This document shows positions 37,701-48,541 of a DNA stretch of 64,000 nucleotides, in pieces (positions within the stretch are counted from its first letter, which is position 1; every line of letters starts with the position of its first letter). The notes beneath the pieces are model-generated. The model was given only the letters and a program-made list of their open reading frames with translations, did no database searches and was not told where the DNA came from. This stretch comes from Amaranthus tricolor. Its lineage: Eukaryota > Streptophyta > Magnoliopsida > Caryophyllales > Amaranthaceae. The stretch spans positions 15,261,283 through 15,325,282 of the forward strand of contig NC_080053.1 in assembly GCF_026212465.1 (NCBI RefSeq), written 5' to 3'. Position numbers and translations under genes: made by a program.

Positions 37701-40700
37701 TTATTTTTCTTGGGCCTACAAAATGTCATAAACGACACTTACCATTTTTCAAATCTTTCTTATATAGAGTCGCCCAACAAATTTGTATAAAACTGCACAT
37801 TTGTTATAACCTCCATCCCTAAATAAAGTTTCTTTTAGGCTTGGGCAAAGATAGCCATAACTTTAGAAGGGAGGTGTAGGTATTTGTAGTGTTCTTTTTT
37901 TTAAAGTTAGGTTTTTGAAGTGCTTAGTGTCAAAGTAAGTGAGAAAATTGATTGAAAATAAAGTTATAGGGGCAAAGATCAAATGAATAAGGAAGGGAGT
38001 GTGTATGTGGGGCAAAGATCAAATAGAGTTGTCCACATCATATAGATTGGGTGGACTAAATTTCTATATTGGGTAACAAGAATTTCCATTTGTACACAGA
38101 CTGAAATTGGAATGGAATACAGGACCATTATATGTGGACAATAGCAAGAAGCTACTTTTCCCAAAAAAAAGTTTCACAAAAGAAATTTCTTTAGATTGCC
38201 AGGCTACCTGCTTCAATGTAAGATATTTAGAGTATGAAAAATTAGGTTCCTAATTCCTAATTTAAGAAAAAGATATTCAAACCCTTGTGATTCAGCATAT
38301 CATAGTAGAAGCAGAAAGGGAACTCAAATCTTCATCTATCAATGTTTTCCTTCACTGAATACATATCTGTCCTCATGAGTTTGCCCAATATACTTTTTTG
38401 GCCTCCTTTTGAGTTATCCCTACTACCCCTTTAGGAAGGTGGCCCTACCAATACTAAAGTTGACAATGTAACAATCCACTTGAAAAGTAGTGTTCTTGTC
38501 AAGGAAAGACAGTGTCCATAACTCCATAATTCACAATTTTCAGTTGGTCTTAAGAGGTATCACCCTCTTGCAGAAAGAGTGATAAGCATGGTCATTAAAA
38601 TCACGATTCTAATATACGATTCTACGGTTTTACAATTATCTAAAAATACGTGAGCGATTCGAATGGTTGGTAGAATTGCAAGTTAGTAGAATCTTACGAT
38701 TCTAATTAAAATAAAATTTGTAGTTGTAGAATCATAACACGATTTTACGATCCTAAGATTTAACGATTCGTCTCTACAAATTTATTCTTAATTTTTAAAA
38801 TTTTTCTTATGTACCATCTTTCATTATTTTTTCTTACAATTTAACGATCCATTATCATAATTTTTAAAAAATAAATTTCTTTATCGGTATGAAGATTTAA
38901 ACTAATTATTAAACATATTTTTCTATTTCACTCTTAAAAATGAAGTGAATGAAACTTTAATTAATAAACTTAAACTTTTGAGGTAAACAATTATGATTAG
39001 ATAGCAAATTTAATTTTATTGTAGAATGTTACAATTCTACGATTCGATTTTGCCGATTCTATAAGTCTCAACGATTTCAATTCCCGATTTTAACAACTTT
39101 GGTGATAAGGATCCATTTGGGTTTAAATTGAATGAACAAAATAAAGCATCTGCCCACTTCTGGTGAAATATTAGCCTAATCTATCTAAATACTCGAGCAA
39201 CTATTTCAGTATGGAATGCTTGTTAAATTTGTTATTACTAATGCAGCTCAACAATATGATGAATATGAATATGAATATAAATGCGAAGTAACATTCCTTA
39301 CAAGCTATTAAGGAACTTGAGCTTGCACATAGCAGCAGAAACAGTCCCAGAAAATCCAAGAGAACAAAGGCTTCTGCATAAATGAGTACAAGGTCAAGAA
39401 TACCTTGTGTTAGTAAGCTGACAAATGAGAACGAAATAAGAATTAAACTACTAAAGATCATACAAATTGAATATATTCCATTGTAAAAAATCAACTCCCG
39501 GGAAGCTAAGAAAGAACACTTACAGGTATTTGACATGTCCGTTCAAGCATGTTACGTGAGACCATCCTGAACAAGGACTCACATAGTATATATTCCAATC
39601 TTTAATCCTATTGTTCGTGTCATTCAAAGCCTTCCAGAAATCAATCAAAGCTTCACCTAACAATTGACAGAAGCTTAGCAGGACATCCAATGGCTTATAT
39701 GGTAACATATCTATTGCTCCAAACACCCTATTTGTAGTTTCTAAAGACATAAAAAGTTACAGAAATTACCTTCAACATCTGGAGCGGAGATTGAAGTCCC
39801 ATTTCTTAGCAGCATGATGAATAAGAACCAGTTTAGAATTACCCTTGCCAAAATGTGTTCAGAAGATTTAAAATAGAACGAAAAACTCTCTCTTTTGTCT
39901 GAAAAAACAAGCAAGCAGAACTTTTCAGCTTCATTAGGTCATTATAAGTACAAAGTAGGATCATTTTATATGAAGACTTAGACAAAAATAATGCAGAATT
40001 TACCGCGCCATTTCAATGTGTGGCACAATAACACAAGATTTGAGATATGACCTCATTCATTGTTTTATTTTGTTATCCTATTTCTATTAAGTGGCTCCCA
40101 CCTAAGTAGATTTAAAAGACCGAATGTAAATAACCTTATACTTGATAACACTATGTTTGGATAATAACTATGAAGAGAAATGAATGAAACAAAAGGTGAA
40201 GGGAATGGAAAAGAAGAGAAATGCTAGAAAAACAATTTTATTTGCTCAGGAGGGATGAAGGGAAATAATAGAGATGTGAGATTTTCTTTCGAATGTTTCC
40301 AACTATGGATGAGAAATTGAAAACTTAATAAAAAATTATTATTCTAATTTTTTCAATCCCTTCCCTACAAAGTTCACTTTTATTTTGTTATTTAAATAAG
40401 AGATTTTTTATCCCTCTAAATCCCCCCTCTTCCTTTTCCTTCACTTCCTTCCACCAAACATATCTTTAATAACAAACATTAGCAATAGCTTTACATAAAT
40501 AAAAGGTGATAAAATAAAAAATAACAAGAACAATGTAAAGGCTAAATTATAGTCTGCTTCAAAAACTTTACTTTACTATCAGTAGGATCATCATCTCATC
40601 CACTAATATGATAGAAATGATTAGTTATAACCAATATTTTGTTACTATAAAATAAACACATAATAAAAACACAAACACAAGCCTACTTATCAAATTTTCA

Positions 40701-40777
40701 GACATAAGGACAAACAAACAAAACCAGAAGAGACACACAACATATTAAAAGGAAAAATTCTTACTTGGTTGCGCCAT
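31765..40777 (-). CDS. LRR receptor-like protein kinase, At5g63710-like (LRR-II group)
   Basis: Eleven coding exons, in gene order: 40777-40765, 39898-39770, 39656-39524, 39373-39302, 34110-33967, 33839-33774, 33653-33583, 33503-33360, 33291-32950, 32872-32478, 32082-31765. All have GT-AG borders and sum to 1827 bp, i.e. 608 residues plus stop. Order: hydrophobic signal (about 20-36), PDVEG, LRRNT with Cys76/Cys84, LRRs to about 186, Cys pair, membrane helix near 220-240, kinase from about 270 with GQGGFGRV (291-298), Lys312, HRDLKAAN (Asp411) and GDFG, all active-type. The tail [17 protein letters not shown] fits At5g63710, which I recall being called APEX. By family role it is a plasma-membrane receptor or co-receptor in LRR-kinase signalling; the ligand is unknown. 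The exon-1 placement is the least certain part. Confidence 0.9.
33292..33359 (-). other. 68-bp intron with a 21-bp copy of the preceding exon
   Basis: Intron between the transmembrane and first kinase exons. It contains TCAAATACTTCCTTTTCGAA (plus strand 33309-33328), an exact copy of exon sequence at 33371-33390. An ATG at 33352 in the intron is in frame with the kinase exon. Confidence 0.75.
34111..34800. other. Fourth intron of the kinase gene, unresolved part
   Basis: No LRR exon is missing here: the exon phases on either side join cleanly. No recognisable element; a weak open frame near 34557-34800 has no domain. Confidence 0.5.
34801..35238 (-). repeat. Copia LTR fragment in the intron
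   Basis: AAGGTGGTTCACTAATCTTGGACTACATCCACC-like text parallels the AACGAGGTTCACCCAACTAAGG block in the LTRs at 10305-13491, and GCTCGACC words recur at 35208-35235. It is a diverged LTR of a related family. Confidence 0.45.
35239..36202 (+). pseudogene. Copia reverse transcriptase/RNase H fragment in the kinase intron
   Basis: The plus strand encodes [47 protein letters not shown], the catalytic [26 protein letters not shown] and [17 protein letters not shown]. It then jumps by an internal deletion to RNase H text ([41 protein letters not shown]). Several stops and frameshifts are present. It lies antisense to the kinase gene within its fourth intron. Confidence 0.8.
36257..36450 (+). repeat. 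Polypurine tract and short 3' LTR of the intronic Copia element
   Basis: GAGGGGGAG at 36258-36266 is followed by TGTAGGAAAGAACG, a standard Copia PPT-LTR junction. The LTR is about 180 bp and includes TATATTTATAGG. Its far end is not sharply defined. Confidence 0.65.
36453..36656 (-). pseudogene. Copia fragment in opposite orientation, N-terminal of RT
   Basis: The minus frame reads [18 protein letters not shown] and [14 protein letters not shown], the segment just before the Copia RT domain (EPxTFxEAM...[12 protein letters not shown]). It abuts the plus-strand LTR above, so two Copia copies of opposite orientation collided here. Confidence 0.6.
36660..37531 (+). pseudogene. Decayed hAT transposase (ZMYM1/TTF-type)
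   Basis: Plus-strand fragments [45 protein letters not shown], then near the end [20 protein letters not shown] and [14 protein letters not shown]. These match the middle and the C-terminal dimerisation (hATC) region of plant transposases annotated as zinc-finger MYM-type 1-like. Many stops and frame changes. It lies in the fourth intron of the kinase gene, antisense to it. Confidence 0.65.
37532..38584. other. Intron sequence, no recognisable feature
   Basis: AT-rich with a GTGTATGTGGGGCAAAGATC-type repeat word near 37975-38025. No domain is seen in any frame. Confidence 0.5.
38585..39110. repeat. MITE-like element rich in ACGATTC words
   Basis: The ends are loosely inverted: CATTAAAATCACGATTC on the left against GATTTCAATTCCCGATTTTAA on the right. 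The interior repeats TACGATTCTA/TAGAATCGTA at least eight times on both strands, suggesting subterminal binding sites. Confidence 0.4.
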
Positions 40778-41090
40778 GACTCCTGCACCCTTTCACCAAA
40801 CAACAGGAGAAGAAAACAGAAGAAGAAATAGGCAAACATGATCAAGAATAAGTGAATATCAGAATTATGATGATGTAAATGATTATGTGATAGTGCAAGG
40901 GACCCACATGTCATACCAAAATCAAATCAATAAAAATTAATATATTTAAAAAGAAAAAGGAAGAAAAAGATTATCTCTTTTAGAAATGGAAGAAAAAGAT
41001 GAAATTATACAAGTGTTTGTGCTAAATGCCTATCTGGGATAATGGAAAGTCAGTCTAAGAGAGAGTGGGAGAAGGAGACATATCAATTAC
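40778..41090 (-). other. Upstream region/5' UTR of the receptor kinase
   Basis: It lies immediately 5' of the proposed ATG at 40777. Purine-rich on the plus strand at 40930-41085, i.e. CT-rich on the coding strand, as often seen in plant 5' UTRs. No TATA box can be assigned with confidence. Confidence 0.4.
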
Positions 41091-41345
41091 TACCTCTATT
41101 CCGTTTTAGTCTCAAGATAAGGAACTTTGCATAATATTTAAGAAACATCTTTTTCAAAGCAAAATGATAATTTAACCCATTTCATATGGGTAAGGTGATA
41201 ATTATATGTAGGGAAAGGAATAAAGTAGGAATAAATTAGAAAATTGTATAATTACTTTTTGTCAAAAAAAAAAGTAATATTGCAAGTAATATAAAGATCC
41301 AAAAATAGAAAGTGTTGTAAGTAAATTGGAAAGGGAGGAATTATG
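41091..41345. mobile_element. Degenerate Stowaway-like MITE
   Basis: CTACCTCTATTCCGTTTTAGTC on the left and GGAAAGGGAGGAATTA on the right look like worn Stowaway ends about 250 bp apart, with an AT-rich interior. Confidence 0.35.
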
Positions 41346-41941
41346 ATAGATGTAATGTAAACAAACACTTCGGAAATAGTATTACTATTTGGGGTTTTGT
41401 GGTGGGCAAGAATATTAATAAGTGAATATGAAACCCACTCAACAAAATGCTGTCTTTACTTTAAATTTCTTTATTAGTGTAGTCTTATTCTGAGTGCATA
41501 TATTGTTGTTGAGCTTCCCTTTTACACATCTTTTTTCTCTCTGATGTTTCTCATCCTAATCTGCTTTGCATTTAAAATGTTTAAGCACTGATGACAAACT
41601 GCTTTGCTTTGTTCACATACATTCAATCATGTTTCTTTATTGGATAAAGTCAACATTTTTAGTACAAACTAATGTCACCGATTGGTGATCTGCATTGCAA
41701 TACAGGCACAGCTCTCATAGCAACTGCCAACTGCTCAATAACTGTTGTTGATTTGAATAAGGAAAATTTGATCCTATTAAAGACTAAAGAGGTGTAATAG
41801 AGGCAGAGACCAGTTCTAACACTCCATTAGAGCATTCTTAACAATGATTTTTTTTAAGTTTATTTGGAAAAACTTTAACTTTGCCTTCTTACAACGTACT
41901 AAAATAGGTTGACCTTACAAAAAATTGCCCCAAACAGTCAT
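41346..41941. other. Intergenic, no gene seen
   Basis: A TTAGAGCATTCTTAACAATG block near 41828-41848 resembles the ends of other plant MITEs; its partner was not found. It is interrupted by the hAT element. Confidence 0.4.
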
Positions 41942-42392
41942 GTGATGACTAGAGGTGTTCATTCGGTTGATCAGGTCGGTTTCGGATGGGTGTTATTCGG
42001 TTCGGTTGCATTTCGGATCGGTTATTTTTCGTCTGTGTGTTACAACGGGTCACACTCGGGTCGAGTCAGTTAGTCACGGTCCGGTTAGAGATCGGTTATT
42101 CAAGCTATCGGGTTAGCATCAATTCGGTGTCGGTTCAATTTTTTCGGGTACAGATCGGGTTCGAGCTTTATTTTCCGAGTAGATATCGGTTACGGATAAC
42201 TATTGATCGGGTCAATATCGAAATAAGTTAATAGTCAGGTTTTTAATTAATGTATGCTCATTTACTTACAAAAAATAATTACCGATTGTTTTATGAGATA
42301 TAGCAGATCGGATCAACTTGCTAATGACCCATTTAACCTACTTTTTTTTTAGGTCATTAAATTCATATATTTCAGGTCATTTTGACCCATTT

Positions 42393-42520
42393 AACCTTAA
42401 TTAAAGGCTTCCTCCAAAAATAAACGTATGCCACTTAATGCAGCGAGCACACGGTATTCTTTAGTAAAAGGCGAAAGAATAGTTCGCTTTGTGCTCACGG
42501 CGTGGCTGCGTAAGTTGGTA
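42393..42520 (-). ncRNA. U5: U5 spliceosomal snRNA
   Basis: The minus strand contains the invariant U5 loop I, CGCCUUUUACU, closed by AUUCUUU/AAAGAAU, i.e. the segment that holds exon ends in the spliceosome. Around it GUGAGCAC pairs with GUGUGCUC and ACGCAGC with GCUGCAU, the lower U5 stems. An Sm site AUUUUUGG follows (plus 42414-42421), then a CCUUUAAUUAAGG hairpin as the 3' stem-loop. Length is near the usual ~120 nt. The start is set by the TATA-like box about 25 bp upstream and is approximate. A clear plant 3' box was not found. It could be a functional copy or a captured pseudogene; all core elements look intact. Confidence 0.88.
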
Positions 42521-42537
42521 TGAGATCTGTGGAAGTG

Positions 42538-42586
42538 ATTTAAAGGATTTTTCTTTTATTAGTATCTTTCATAGCCGATGTGGGAC
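42538..42586 (-). promoter_or_regulatory. snRNA promoter: USE and TATA-like box
   Basis: On the minus strand GTCCCACATCG (42586-42576) is an exact plant upstream sequence element (RTCCCACATCG). A TTTAAAT box lies at 42544-42538, 31 bp away. In plants a spacing of about 33 bp goes with Pol II snRNA genes such as U5, while about 24 bp goes with Pol III types. This agrees with the RNA called here. Confidence 0.85.
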
Positions 42587-42689
42587 AACTTCCTTTGTTA
42601 TTGAAAGTCACCTTCAGCTGCCAAATCCCTTAGCCGATGTGGGACAACTTCCTTTCTTATTGAAAGTCATCTTCAGCTGACAAATCCCT
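42572..42689. repeat. 59-bp tandem duplication containing the USE
   Basis: Copies 42572-42630 and 42631-42689 differ at a few sites. Each contains CGATGTGGGAC, so the U5 gene has two USEs, the second at 42635-42645 being too far from the TATA-like box for normal use. Confidence 0.9.
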
Positions 42690-42936
42690 CAATACATGGT
42701 AATTGGTATTATCTTAGTTTTACGAAGTATTTGGCAAATGTTGATCCGTCTTAAATTTAATAAATGGGTTAAACAGGTTTTTTTCGGGTTAAAATATTCA
42801 ACCTGAACCTAACCCATTTAATTAATTGAGTCAAAAATCTAAACCCAAACCCGCTAATTTTGAGTCGGTTTTAGATCAGGTTAGCAAGTCGAGTCAGCTT
42901 TTCCCAGCCCTAATAGGCAGATCAATTTAATTCAAT

Positions 42937-44276
<1,340 letters not shown>

Positions 44277-44795
44277 TGTATGCAATCTCTTCTGTATAAA
44301 ACTTGTGTTCTTCCTTTTTCCGTATTATTAGAAAACTGAAATTGGACTTAATTTGCTAAAATTAGGTGAAAATTCGATTCAGATTTATAATAGTTCGATT
44401 TACAATCGATTCGGGTTTGTATCAGTTCGGGTTAAAAACAGTTCGATTAATAATCGATCGGGTTTGTATCAGTTCGGGTTAAAAACAGTTCGATCTTAAT
44501 CGGTTTTAGTCAGGTTACATTCGGTTACATGCATAATTCGGGTCGAATTTGACTCGGGTCGATCACTATTCAGTTCGGGTAACAACGGTTAAGGTTTATA
44601 TGTCGGTTATAAAATTCGGTTGCAGTTCGAGTTCGATTTTGCCCTTTTCGGTTATCAAACGGTTCGAGTGAAGTATCGGTTTGGGTAATTGCGGTTCGGT
44701 AAACCTAAAAAACTTACATTTTTTCGGGTCGAATAATTTTCGATTCCGGGTCGGATTTTCAGGTCGGGTTTGTTTTGAACAGCTCTAGTGATGAC

Positions 44796-45288
44796 CTAGG
44801 GAAACAACCTTGCATTATGATTTTTCTTTCGAACAATTCGCCATGTGTCAGCAGGGGATTGGCTGAGGCAAAAAGGAAATTCGGTGGTTGACGAGTGCGA
44901 CACAGGGCAACATATCTGAAATGTGATTGGGACGCGTGGCAACCAGTATTGGCTGAAAAAATAGATTTATTTGAACGGTTATTTTTTAATTAAATTCACA
45001 AAAATAAATAAAACAATCATATTTTTTCGAGATTTATAAATAAGACCAATTTTGAATTTTTGACTCATTTTCAAAAATTCTAATTTTCTTTGCTGTTTAC
45101 AAAAGTCTTCTATTTAGCGATTTTACTTATTAATGGTTTTACATTTATTCTTCGGTTTCTTTTACTCTGTTTTGTTTCTTTTAACGTTCATTTGTTTTTT
45201 TATTCTATATCTGTTGCTCTTTTTTATTATATGCATGGATGTATTGTATGTGTTAGTAGTGTTAATTGTGATGTTTGATTTATGTAAG
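44796..45288. other. Sequence between the hAT element and the retroelement array
   Basis: No gene is seen. The last bases, GTAAG at 45284-45288, are the left copy of the array's target-site duplication. Confidence 0.6.
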
Positions 45289-46126
45289 TGACCAAGATGG
45301 TCAAGACACGAATGTCCAAGATGTCCAAGTCCAATCCAATGCAAGGGAATCAATTTTGTCCAAGTCCTATTATGATCTTAGTATGCATGGTATCAAATGG
45401 TTGCACTTTGCTGAGCATGACTAATTACAGATTAAGTTAGTTGGATTCTTCCTTAAAGACTTCAATTACAAGGAATTAATTCCAAACAGCTTTGAATACA
45501 AAGGGCCATGTTTAAAGCTGGTTTTTAATCTCATTAACTTCCAATCAGCCTTGGAATACAAAGGGTCATGTTTAAAGTTGGTTTTTACTCTCATTGATGG
45601 GAATTAATTCCAATCAGTCTTGGAATTCAAAGGGTTTGTAATGGGGATTAAAGTGGACAGTTATGAGCCCTTTAATCACCTTTTTATTTTCAGCATTTTA
45701 TTTTGTTTTGTTGCTATTAATTAGGGAAGTTGTAAAGGCAATTAGTGGGTGTACTAAGTCTATAAATAGCATGCTGATTATCAATGAAAATCCATCCAGA
45801 AATTTGCCAAAAAACTTGTGTTTTGTTTATTGAACTTGACTTGTGTTTAGTCAATTTTAATTGTCCAAATTTGAGTGTTCCAAATTTGAAGAGTAGTAAT
45901 TTTGGTGAGAGTTCCCAAAGTTAAGACTTGTAGTTTGTGATTTGGTGAGAGTTCCCTTATCTAAACTACCCCAAGCAATAGAGTGAGAGTTCCTCTTTGC
46001 TATACCTTTAGCTTAGGGTGAGAGTTCCGCTAACTAATCTGATCATACAAAAAAATATACCAAAAAACGTGTGACCCCTTTAAATTATCATTTTGTAACA
46101 AGGTTTCTCATCTTGTTTACACATCA
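45289..46126 (+). repeat. LTR 1 of the array
   Basis: 838 bp, TG...CA. It includes a TATAAATAG box at 45761-45769 and, in its last third, four copies of GGTGAGAGTTCC-type motifs (about 45904, 45941, 45981 and 46018). It encodes the last 45 codons of the integrase-type frame when it lies downstream of an internal region. LTRs 2-8 have A where LTRs 1 and 9 have T in GTTTAAAG(T/A)TGG. Confidence 0.95.
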
Positions 46127-46128
46127 TT

Positions 46129-46146
46129 TGGCGCGCCAGGTACGGG
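46129..46146 (+). other. Primer binding site of the array unit (first of eight)
   Basis: TGGCGCGCCAGGTACGGG, two bases after the LTR, is the PBS position of the element. The same site recurs every 1937 bp, with GTAGGGG from unit 3 onward and GCGTGCC in units 7 and 8. The tRNA is not identified here. Confidence 0.7.
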
Positions 46147-46190
46147 GAGTTTTTCTAAATACTTCCATAGGGGTCGAATACCTACACACT

Positions 46191-46604
46191 ATGGGAGAGA
46201 ATCAAGATTTGAGGGTAGCTTTGGATGCTCTAAATCGTTCCATTGCTAGTCAAGAAAGGTTGGCCGAAACTAATGTCAATCTACAAGGGAATCTTGCTGC
46301 CTTAATGGCAAGACTCTTGAACGAGCAAGATAGGAGAGATCAAAACGAGGAACCTCGACCTAGGAGGGAAGATAGGAGTCTCAAAGTAGACGTCCCTGCC
46401 TTTGATGGGTCACTTGATCCAGAGAAGTACTTGGAATGGGAGAAATCCTTGGAAAGGTACTTTGAATACAAAGATATTCAAGAAGAAGTGCAGAAATATA
46501 AGATAGCCAATGTGAAACTGAAGGGCTATGGTGACAGTTGGTTGCAAGGAGAACAAAGGGCACGTACCCTTAGGGGTAAAGCTCCCATATCAACTTGGAA
46601 CTAA
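46191..46604 (+). pseudogene. Truncated gag, array unit 1
   Basis: 137 codons from MGENQDLRVALDALNRSIAS. An N-terminal coiled-coil-like segment is followed by the retrotransposon-gag start LKVDVPAFDGSLDPEKYLEW and [16 protein letters not shown]. It ends [12 protein letters not shown] where an internal deletion joins gag to integrase out of frame. Gag zinc knuckle, protease, RT, RNase H and integrase core are missing. An upstream ATG at 46071 in the same frame lies in the LTR and is less likely. Confidence 0.85.
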
Positions 46605-47361
46605 GTTGCTGTTTTCTACATCACATCATCCACAAACCGACGGTCAAACCGAGGTGGTGAATAGAGTTCTTGGTTCTTTACTTAGAACATTGGTTAGTAA
46701 GAGCACCAAGGATTGAGATGTTAAGCTTGCTCATGCCGAGTTTGCTTACAATAGGACTCCTAGTGCTACTACAAAGTATTCACCTTTTGAAGTAGTCTAT
46801 GGTGTTAATCCCTATGTTCTTATTGATCTCATAGCCCTACCTCAAGATAAGTTTGTACATGGAGGTGCTAAGGAACAAGCTGAGTTCATGGTCAAGATTC
46901 ACAAGGAAGTGAGGAAGAATATTGAAAAGGCCAATGAGATTTACAAGAAGCAAGCCAACAAGAGGGTTAGAAACGTGAAGAATTTTGAAGTTGGTGACTT
47001 AGTGTGGATTTACATGAGGAAAGAAAGGTTTCCTAGTCAAAGGAAAAACAAGCTCATGCCAAGAGCTGAAGGTCCATTTGAAGTAGTGGAAAAGATCAAT
47101 GACAATGCATACAAGGTTGATTTGGGTGGAAGGCATGGCGTCTCTAGCACGTTCAATGTGGGAGATCTTGCACCATACTATGATGATGAAGAATTGAGGG
47201 CAATTCCCTTTGAAGAAGAGGAGGATGACCAAGATGGTCAAGACACGAATGTCCAAGATGTCCAAGTCCAATCCAATGCAAGGGAATCAATTTTGTCCAA
47301 GTCCTATTATGATCTTAGTATGCATGGTATCAAATGGTTGCACTTTGCTGAGCATGACTAA
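46594..47361 (+). pseudogene. Integrase C-terminal part, array unit 1
   Basis: The frame begins at the deletion joint ([20 protein letters not shown]) and carries the end of the integrase core and the C-terminal domain (FAYNRTPSATTKYSPFEVVY, FEVGDLVWIYMRKERFP, LMPRAEGPFEVVEKINDNAY). The first catalytic Asp residues lie in deleted sequence. A TGA at 46714-46716 replaces a Trp codon, so the frame is broken. From 47226 on the codons are inside LTR 2. Confidence 0.85.
47212..47225 (+). other. Polypurine tract inside the integrase frame
   Basis: GAAGAAGAGGAGGA directly precedes LTR 2 and also encodes a run of acidic residues (EEEED). It is repeated at each internal-LTR junction. Confidence 0.75.
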
Positions 47362-48063
47362 TTACAGATTAAGTTAGTTGGATTCTTCCTTAAAGACTTC
47401 AATTACAAGGAATTAATTCCAAACAGCTTTGAATACAAAGGGCCATGTTTAAAGCTGGTTTTTAATCTCATTAACTTCCAATCAGCCTTGGAATACAAAG
47501 GGTCATGTTTAAAGATGGTTTTTACTCTCATTGATGGGAATTAATTCCAATCAGTCTTGGAATTCAAAGGGTTTGTAATGGGGATTAAAGTGGACAGTTA
47601 TGAGCCCTTTAATCACCTTTTTATTTTCAGCATTTTATTTTGTTTTGTTGCTATTAATTAGGGAAGTTGTAAAGGCAATTAGTGGGTGTACTAAGTCTAT
47701 AAATAGCATGCTGATTATCAATGAAAATCCATCCAGAAATTTGCCAAAAAACTTGTGTTTTGTTTATTGAACTTGACTTGTGTTTAGTCAATTTTAATTG
47801 TCCAAATTTGAGTGTTCCAAATTTGAAGAGTAGTAATTTTGGTGAGAGTTCCCAAAGTTAAGACTTGTAGTTTGTGATTTGGTGAGAGTTCCCTTATCTA
47901 AACTACCCCAAGCAATAGAGTGAGAGTTCCTCTTTGCTATACCTTTAGCTTAGGGTGAGAGTTCCGCTAACTAATCTGATCATACAAAAAAATATACCAA
48001 AAAACGTGTGACCCCTTTAAATTATCATTTTGTAACAAGGTTTCTCATCTTGTTTACACATCA
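47226..48063 (+). repeat. LTR 2 of the array
   Basis: 838 bp; it has the A variant shared by LTRs 2-8. Confidence 0.95.
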
Positions 48064-48127
48064 TTTGGCGCGCCAGGTACGGGGAGTTTTTCTAAATACT
48101 TCCATAGGGGTCGAATACCTACACACT

Positions 48128-48541
48128 ATGGGAGAGAATCAAGATTTGAGGGTAGCTTTGGATGCTCTAAATCGTTCCATTGCTAGTCAAGAAAGGTTGG
48201 CCGAAACTAATGTCAATCTACAAGGGAATCTTGCTGCCTTAATGGCAAGACTCTTGAACGAGCAAGATAGGAGAGATCAAAACGAGGAACCTCGACCTAG
48301 GAGGGAAGATAGGAGTCTCAAAGTAGACGTCCCTGCCTTTGATGGGTCACTTGATCCAGAGAAGTACTTGGAATGGGAGAAATCCTTGGAAAGGTACTTT
48401 GAATACAAAGATATTCAAGAAGAAGTGCAGAAATATAAGATAGCCAATGTGAAACTGAAGGGCTATGGTGACAGTTGGTTGCAAGGAGAACAAAGGGCAC
48501 GTACCCTTAGGGGTAAAGCTCCCATATCAACTTGGAACTAA
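48128..48541 (+). pseudogene. Truncated gag, array unit 2
   Basis: Same 137 codons as unit 1. Units 1 and 2 share GGTACGGGG after the PBS. Confidence 0.85.

Noticed and set aside
31765..40777. Reading the kinase locus as a pseudogene broken into pieces
   Set aside because: The apparent breaks coincide with GT-AG borders; exon lengths sum to 1827 bp in phase, and all kinase motifs are intact.
41986..42231. 81-codon frame in the left hAT subterminal zone
   Set aside because: It is produced by TTCGGGT-type repeats; no recognisable protein.
42393..42690. U1, U2, U3 or U6 instead of U5
   Set aside because: The CUUUCGCCUUUUACUAAAG loop is specific to U5, an Sm site is present (U6 lacks it), and the USE-TATA spacing fits Pol II rather than Pol III.
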